Positions 30,601 to 32,505 of a stretch of DNA of 32,505 nucleotides are shown here, in pieces. Positions within the stretch are counted from its first letter, which is position 1. The number at the start of each line of letters is the position of its first letter. Position numbers and translations under genes: made by a program. This stretch comes from Reticulitermes lucifugus. Taxonomy: Eukaryota; Arthropoda; Insecta; Blattodea; Rhinotermitidae. The notes under the pieces were generated by a model. That model worked only from the letters and a program-made list of their open reading frames with translations, made no database searches and had not been told where the DNA came from. The stretch spans positions 1,092 through 33,596 of the forward strand of contig JAKCWW010006100.1 of assembly GCA_026260175.1 (NCBI GenBank), given 5' to 3'.

Positions 30601-32505
30601 GCACAGGGCATTGCTGTTTGCAAACAAAGAGAGGCATATGTTTCCCTAAAGGTTTGTGGCAGTAGTTGATTCATTGTACCCTTATTTTGTTGTCTGTTGT
30701 CCATTGTCTGCATTATACATGTGCTGTTGTGTGTGTTAAGCATACCTCAGAAAGTGGAGAGTGTCCAACAAAATTAGGGGTATAAAAAGAGACATGGCCA
30801 CCACATTTGCAACATAGTCTGTCTCTAGTCTGTGCACCTTGCTCTGTGTTTCTTTGAATTTTATAATGGTACACTGTGACAGTGAACAGCACAGTGTATT
30901 CCTTCAGAACAGCACTGCTGCATTAACAGCAAAGAAAGAGAAGGACTTGTCAGGCCATTTTACTGCTAGATAATGTTAATCACAACATGGCGAAGAGCGG
31001 ATTGACTGTGTAGCAACTGTTATGGTGGAAGAGTGGGATAGGTATTTTAGTGGGGACTGTTAGGTTTTCATGTTTTGCATTGTGGAAGATTTATTTGGCA
31101 CATACTCTAATAATTTTGAAAACTATGTCTTATGCAGCCATTCCTGACTGTTGACAGGGATACTGTGATGTCTTCTATAAGTGCAGAGCAGTGGATGCTG
31201 AGGGCCCTCTGGCTCGACTCAAGAATTTGCTTTTCAACAAGGAGACTCTGCTTACCGTTGCTCAGTGGATCACGGTAAGCTGGCTATCTTTAGCTTTTAC
31301 TTATTTTTCTGTTTTTCAGTTTTGTCTAGATATAGTCATGTGAAATATGTTGAAAGTTTTGAAATGTGCTGGAGAAGGATAGAGAAGATCTGTTGGACCG
31401 ATTGTTTTGTTTGGAAAGAGAGACCATATGTGCTAGGAAGTCTGTCAACAATGAAAGACTTATGTGTACTATAGAAAAGCTTGCATGCATGTCATTAGCA
31501 TTGTGTCAGAATGCATGTGAGAGTGTCTGTGACAGATGTGAACTGTGTATCCATGAGTGTTTATGCCTGTCTGAATGATTTTTAAAGTATTATACAGTAA
31601 TATGGGGGTTGTCTTAAACTGTGGTGCTGCTAAAGTGCTGTTTTGTATTTAACTGTCACTGATGCAACTTTCACTCTTATACATTAATGAAATAGGGTGA
31701 CTTGTGGGAAGTGATGTGATTAATTATCTAGAACTGTTATTGGACAACCGTTTTGGTGCATACTGTCAGTTATGCCCTTCAGCAATATGTAAGGACAGGG
31801 TTCTGATGGAAGGACATGTGAACAGTGGGCAAGAGAATTGGTTAAGTTGGCAAATCATGGATAAAATAGCTTACAGTCTCTGTACATCTTTTTTTTATGT
31901 ATTTTAACGGAGTTTTTTTTTTTAATTTCATGTAATACCCCCCCCACCTGCCTTCACCCCCCTTCACCCCCTAAAGAATGCCAGATGTTGATAGTGGAAC
32001 AGTTTCCTTTGCTGAATGTTTTATGTAGGATGTTGCCCAGAAATTCTGGCTTGAGGGAGTAAATATTAATTCCATACACATTTCTTGTGTAAAAACCATT
32101 AATGTGGCTCTAGTATGAATCCAGTATCATGAAAATTCGTTTTTTGGTACCTGGTTATCTCAACAGATTTTGAATTGTGGTTACCTTTTCACAGTAGGTG
32201 TGTGCACGTGTTTGATCACTATGGCCATCTCTTTCAGTTTTTGTGCCTTTTTTCAATATTTTTGTATAAATGTATCAATTCAATTCAATTTTATTTCATC
32301 CCTTTGACAACAGCTTGTATAGAATACATCAATATTTCTATTTTATTCTAAAATCTATATGTGAATTTTCACATATGTCTTATATAAAATGTATTTACCC
32401 TTACATATACATATATAAAATTGTAAACCATTTTAGGTTTCTTACAGTTATTTTACAAAATGCTTATCCAATCTGTCAAATCTATATCACCTACTTTTAT
32501 ACAAA
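12323..32505 (+). CDS. kuz: ADAM10-family metalloprotease (kuzbanian type), spliced, 3' end beyond window
   Basis: Eleven coding exons are called in this span; the annotated exons, not the whole span, are coding. They join in frame to 746 residues. Order: signal peptide; prodomain with cysteine switch (GGCG) and furin site RSKR; reprolysin-type zinc protease with [12 protein letters not shown] and a Met-turn (NFIMFASA); disintegrin domain (GEECDCGY); cysteine-rich domain; stalk up to QWIT. Family knowledge: ADAM10/Kuzbanian is a type I membrane sheddase that cuts Notch, Delta and other ectodomains at the cell surface. The transmembrane helix and tail are not in the window. Insects also have a close paralogue, kuzbanian-like, which I cannot exclude. 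Confidence 0.9.
13450..13790 (-). mobile_element. SINE family A, copy 3, full length with (TTTAC)n tail
   Basis: On the minus strand, a tRNA-like head with B-box-like agggttccaatcccgac is followed by tctccaaatcgtccagacct. Next come tttcccaggagtaaaa, ttgaccactcacctccatc and agcgccgaggtta. It ends in (TTTAC)n, seen here as (AGTAA)n at 13,462-13,504. The octamer agattttt flanks it at 13,442-13,449 and 13,791-13,798, a possible target duplication. Confidence 0.78.
13462..13504. repeat. (AGTAA)n pentanucleotide microsatellite
   Basis: About 8.6 perfect pentamer copies. They form the 3' tail of the adjacent reverse-oriented SINE. Confidence 0.95.
14856..14867. repeat. poly-G run
   Basis: Twelve consecutive Gs, followed by a GT-rich stretch to about 14,900. 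It is a candidate G-rich structure and a likely sequencing-error spot. Confidence 0.9.
16172..16199. repeat. 14-bp tandem duplication before an acceptor
   Basis: tttatcagtaattg occurs twice in direct succession, ending 45 bases before the exon at 16,245. It may overlap the branch-point zone. Confidence 0.9.
16245..16505 (+). CDS. kuz: kuz exon 2: prodomain start
   Basis: It starts after tttgtttcag with two bases of a split codon and ends at donor G|GTAAGT with one base of the next. It encodes [19 protein letters not shown], then [12 protein letters not shown], then [17 protein letters not shown] and [10 protein letters not shown]. This corresponds to the ADAM10 block LNKYIRHYEGLSY...AKRAV...HGR.FNLR.KRD...TSHIYTGH. 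The RARR motif (about 16,326-16,337) marks a possible upstream proprotein-convertase site; human ADAM10 has RAKR there. The prodomain keeps the enzyme inactive and helps folding in the secretory pathway. Confidence 0.93.
16630..16691. repeat. compound (CAT)n(CGT)n(AAT)n microsatellite
   Basis: TCATCATCATCATC passes into CGTCGTCGTCG and then TAATAATAAT repeated to 16,691. Imperfect CAG/GCA units follow to about 16,718. Shared open frames here encode only homopolymer-like Ile/Val/Tyr/Asp runs. Confidence 0.95.
17001..17290 (+). mobile_element. SINE family A, copy 4
   Basis: The head reads gtatagtgactaggctgtgg with B-box ggggtttgattcccac. Then come gcatccagaccacctcc, gttgaccactcacctccat and ctcattacaaggttaag, with an aactttatgtttaccttttt tail. 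It lies in sense orientation in intron 2. Sites that are CpG in upstream copies (ccgaggtta) read tacaaggtta here. Confidence 0.8.
18015..18203 (+). CDS. kuz: kuz exon 3: prodomain
   Basis: The acceptor is ctag|GA and the donor G|GTAAGT; both split codons are Gly. It encodes [19 protein letters not shown], then [14 protein letters not shown], then [20 protein letters not shown]. This matches the ADAM10 prodomain order GSFSHGSVIDGRFEGFI...GTFYVEPAERY...FHSVIYHEDDI. The length of 189 bp keeps phase with both neighbours. Confidence 0.95.
18204..18837 (+). other. kuz intron 3
   Basis: AT-rich. It holds a 37-bp-period tandem repeat close to the acceptor (18,715-18,823). No other feature was recognised. 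Confidence 0.75.
18715..18823. repeat. 37-bp-period AT-rich tandem repeat, about 3 copies
   Basis: aaattatatagtatgtaata..., aaattatatgttgtgtaata... and gaattgtatattatgtaata... begin at 18,715, 18,752 and 18,789. Each is followed by tatttattact or a variant. The last copy ends about 15 bases before the exon 4 acceptor. Confidence 0.85.
18838..19142 (+). CDS. kuz: kuz exon 4: cysteine switch, furin site, catalytic-domain start
   Basis: The acceptor is tctctag|GT and the donor CAG|GTAAGA. It begins [18 protein letters not shown]. The Cys in GGCG corresponds to the ADAM10 cysteine-switch residue (GGCAD in human). A proline- and acid-rich linker follows ([17 protein letters not shown]). Next is the convertase site RSKR at 19,044-19,055, where the prodomain should be cut. 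The catalytic domain then opens with [17 protein letters not shown]. The linker before RSKR is longer than in human ADAM10. Confidence 0.95.
19473..21870 (-). mobile_element. decayed piggyBac transposon, antisense to kuz
   Basis: The left edge is TTAA (19,469-19,472) followed by ccttttttgtcataag. The right edge is actaaagg followed by TTAA (21,871-21,874). This gives the TTAA|CCTTT ... AAAGG|TTAA arrangement of piggyBac elements and a size of 2.4 kb, usual for the family. It encloses a broken transposase on the minus strand. Beyond CCTTT the termini are poorly matched, so the exact edges are less certain than the family. Confidence 0.6.
19666..21390 (-). pseudogene. piggyBac transposase, heavily decayed
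   Basis: Minus-strand fragments occur in family order across many stops and frameshifts. They are: [18 protein letters not shown] (about 21,320-21,265); [13 protein letters not shown] (about 20,920); FLAIIIQMG (about 20,830); [13 protein letters not shown] (about 20,710); [16 protein letters not shown] (about 20,560); [13 protein letters not shown] (about 20,370); [15 protein letters not shown] (about 20,290); [20 protein letters not shown] (about 20,080). Last is a cysteine-rich end [18 protein letters not shown] before a stop at 19,666-19,668. In live piggyBac the DNFF and DQM aspartates are catalytic; here they read GNIF and HRM. It is clearly inactive. Confidence 0.85.
22396..22542 (+). 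CDS. kuz: kuz exon 5: metalloprotease domain
   Basis: Encodes exactly 49 codons: [20 protein letters not shown], then [15 protein letters not shown], then [10 protein letters not shown]. This matches the ADAM10 helix and strand ...[26 protein letters not shown].VKRI. The donor is AAG|GTACCT. The acceptor AAG|GTG is weak, but an in-frame TGA lies just upstream (about 22,374-22,376), so the exon cannot extend far. A small extra exon between 19,142 and 22,396 is possible but was not seen. Confidence 0.9.
22543..23825 (+). other. kuz intron 5
   Basis: No exon, transposon or RNA was recognised. The acceptor is gatgtttag|ATT. Confidence 0.6.
23826..24021 (+). CDS. kuz: kuz exon 6: metalloprotease domain
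   Basis: Encodes [19 protein letters not shown], then [13 protein letters not shown], then [18 protein letters not shown] and LAWVASAS. This corresponds to the ADAM10 segment ...[33 protein letters not shown]. The donor is TCAG|GTGTGT with one leftover base, completed by the next exon to Gly. Confidence 0.95.
24648..24687. repeat. (AAT)n microsatellite
   Basis: About 13 perfect AAT units. Confidence 0.95.
24945..25195 (+). mobile_element. SINE family A, copy 5 (diverged)
   Basis: The head is tagtacagtgactggctgcagg with B-box-like gggtttaattcccagcag. Then come ccacagtcctctgtcgagtg, gaagctgaccatccacttc and a tail near gggacaactatac. The block order matches other family A copies, but the body is more diverged and nearly CpG-free. 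Confidence 0.65.
26173..26357 (+). CDS. kuz: kuz exon 7: active-site helix
   Basis: Encodes [18 protein letters not shown], then [17 protein letters not shown], then [20 protein letters not shown]. It carries the first two zinc-binding histidines (codons 26,328-26,330 and 26,340-26,342) and the catalytic Glu of HExxH. The donor is CCG|GTATGT, directly before the third His codon, which lies in the next exon. Strongly conserved with ADAM10 (TFAHEVGHNFGSPHD). Confidence 0.97.
26358..26490. repeat. imperfect tandem duplication at the exon 7 donor
   Basis: gtatgtgaacagcaaatag...gatcag...ttactgtccacagt is followed by catgtgactagcaaatagtg...gatcaggg...ttactgtccagtaatg, with a period near 70 bases. 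The second unit has lost the GT at the donor position (catgtg instead of gtatgtg). Confidence 0.75.
26358..27182 (+). other. kuz intron 7
   Basis: It begins with an imperfect tandem duplication that includes the donor region (26,358-26,490). No transposon or exon was recognised in the rest. The acceptor is tgtttgcag|CAT. Confidence 0.65.
27183..27357 (+). CDS. kuz: kuz exon 8: third zinc ligand and Met-turn
   Basis: It opens with His-Asp, completing [12 protein letters not shown], then [20 protein letters not shown] with the Met-turn methionine. [20 protein letters not shown] and [16 protein letters not shown] follow. This matches the end of the ADAM10 catalytic domain ([27 protein letters not shown]). 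The donor is TCTG|GTGAGT with one split base. NNS is a potential N-glycosylation site. Confidence 0.96.
27358..28078 (+). other. kuz intron 8
   Basis: Nothing recognised besides splice sites. The acceptor is tatcgtag|TG. Confidence 0.65.
28079..28253 (+). CDS. kuz: kuz exon 9: disintegrin domain
   Basis: Encodes (V)[20 protein letters not shown], then [16 protein letters not shown], then [10 protein letters not shown] and two bases of a split Ser codon. It corresponds to the ADAM10 disintegrin block [25 protein letters not shown]. The acceptor tatcgtag lacks a long pyrimidine tract, but the phase and homology are unambiguous. The donor is CAG|GTATGG. ADAM10 has no RGD motif here, and none is seen. 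Confidence 0.95.
28254..29567 (+). other. kuz intron 9
   Basis: A 62-codon minus-strand frame at 29,075-29,263 was looked at but not recognised. No transposon was identified. The acceptor is caatttcag|C. Confidence 0.6.
29568..29979 (+). CDS. kuz: kuz exon 10: disintegrin end and cysteine-rich domain
   Basis: After the split Ser codon it encodes [20 protein letters not shown], then [18 protein letters not shown], then [48 protein letters not shown] and [15 protein letters not shown] follow. These match ADAM10 PSQGPCC..., CNGFTALCP, TQVCINGQIAGSICE and LQPGSPCNDFR. It is the largest exon here, with 137 whole codons. The many cysteines form the disulfide-rich module that positions substrates. 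Potential N-glycosylation sites are NLTE and NGTD. The donor is CAG|GTATGG. Confidence 0.96.
29980..31157 (+). other. kuz intron 10
   Basis: A TATA-like tataaaaaga (30,781) precedes a short ATG frame of 35 codons at 30,866, possibly a repeat remnant. The acceptor is ctgttgacag|GGA. Nothing else was recognised. Confidence 0.55.
31158..31274 (+). CDS. kuz: kuz exon 11: membrane-proximal segment
   Basis: Encodes 39 codons: [20 protein letters not shown], then [19 protein letters not shown]. It matches ADAM10 [23 protein letters not shown]...IAEWIV, which lies just outside the membrane. The donor is ACG|GTAAGC. The next exon should begin the transmembrane helix and is not in the window. Confidence 0.95.
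31275..32505 (+). other. kuz intron 11 (incomplete)
   Basis: It contains C-rich runs near 31,938-31,973 and a LINE-like tail from about 32,274. No transmembrane-encoding exon was found before the window ends. Confidence 0.6.
32274..32505 (-). mobile_element. probable LINE 3' end with (AATTG)n tail
   Basis: On the minus strand the sequence ends gggatgaaataaaattgaat followed by tgaattga. This is an ATGAAATAAA-style 3' end with an AATTG microsatellite tail, as many non-LTR elements have. The body runs off the right edge. No coding frame is visible, so the class is inferred from the tail alone. Confidence 0.38.

Noticed and set aside
1-32505. CRISPR arrays, bacterial operons or prophage features
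   Set aside because: None are present. The sequence is animal nuclear DNA with spliced exons and eukaryotic repeats.

Overview
This is animal nuclear DNA, almost certainly from a large-genome insect. It has an AT-rich background, long introns with GT-AG splice sites, tRNA-derived SINEs and decayed DNA transposons. The one cellular gene found is an ADAM10-family metalloprotease, the kuzbanian type (Notch/Delta alpha-secretase). A cockroach, termite or other polyneopteran would fit the intron sizes and repeat load, but that is only a guess.

Layout. Bases 1-12,300 are gene-poor, CpG-rich flanking DNA. It holds several SINE families (copies at about 1-63, 399-670, 8,916-9,125, 9,655-9,832 and 10,767-11,100), fragments of a non-LTR retrotransposon, and a compound nest at 10,036-11,950. 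The nest is a decayed hAT transposon carrying a broken transposase, a SINE with a clean 10-bp target duplication (partly hidden by a 209-base N gap), and a small pogo/Tigger-like MITE.

The protease gene starts with a signal-peptide exon at 12,323-12,398. Ten further coding exons follow at 16,245-16,505, 18,015-18,203, 18,838-19,142, 22,396-22,542, 23,826-24,021, 26,173-26,357, 27,183-27,357, 28,079-28,253, 29,568-29,979 and 31,158-31,274. All ten junctions keep the reading frame. Together they encode 746 residues: signal peptide, prodomain with cysteine switch and furin site, reprolysin-type zinc protease, disintegrin domain, cysteine-rich domain and juxtamembrane stalk. The transmembrane segment and cytoplasmic tail lie beyond the right edge.

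Intron 4 holds a decayed piggyBac transposon of about 2.4 kb in antisense orientation. Other introns carry SINE copies and trinucleotide microsatellites, and a LINE-like 3' tail enters from the right edge.

The most informative large-scale signal is a drop of about four-fold in CpG frequency (hand-counted in samples) between about 13.4 and 14 kb, just inside the gene. SINE copies on the gene-body side have lost CpGs that sister copies upstream keep. This is what germline gene-body methylation of a conserved insect gene would leave. No wholly new biological system was found. The best leads are the CpG boundary, the first-exon call, the nested transposons and a hammerhead-ribozyme-like motif at 10,513-10,541.
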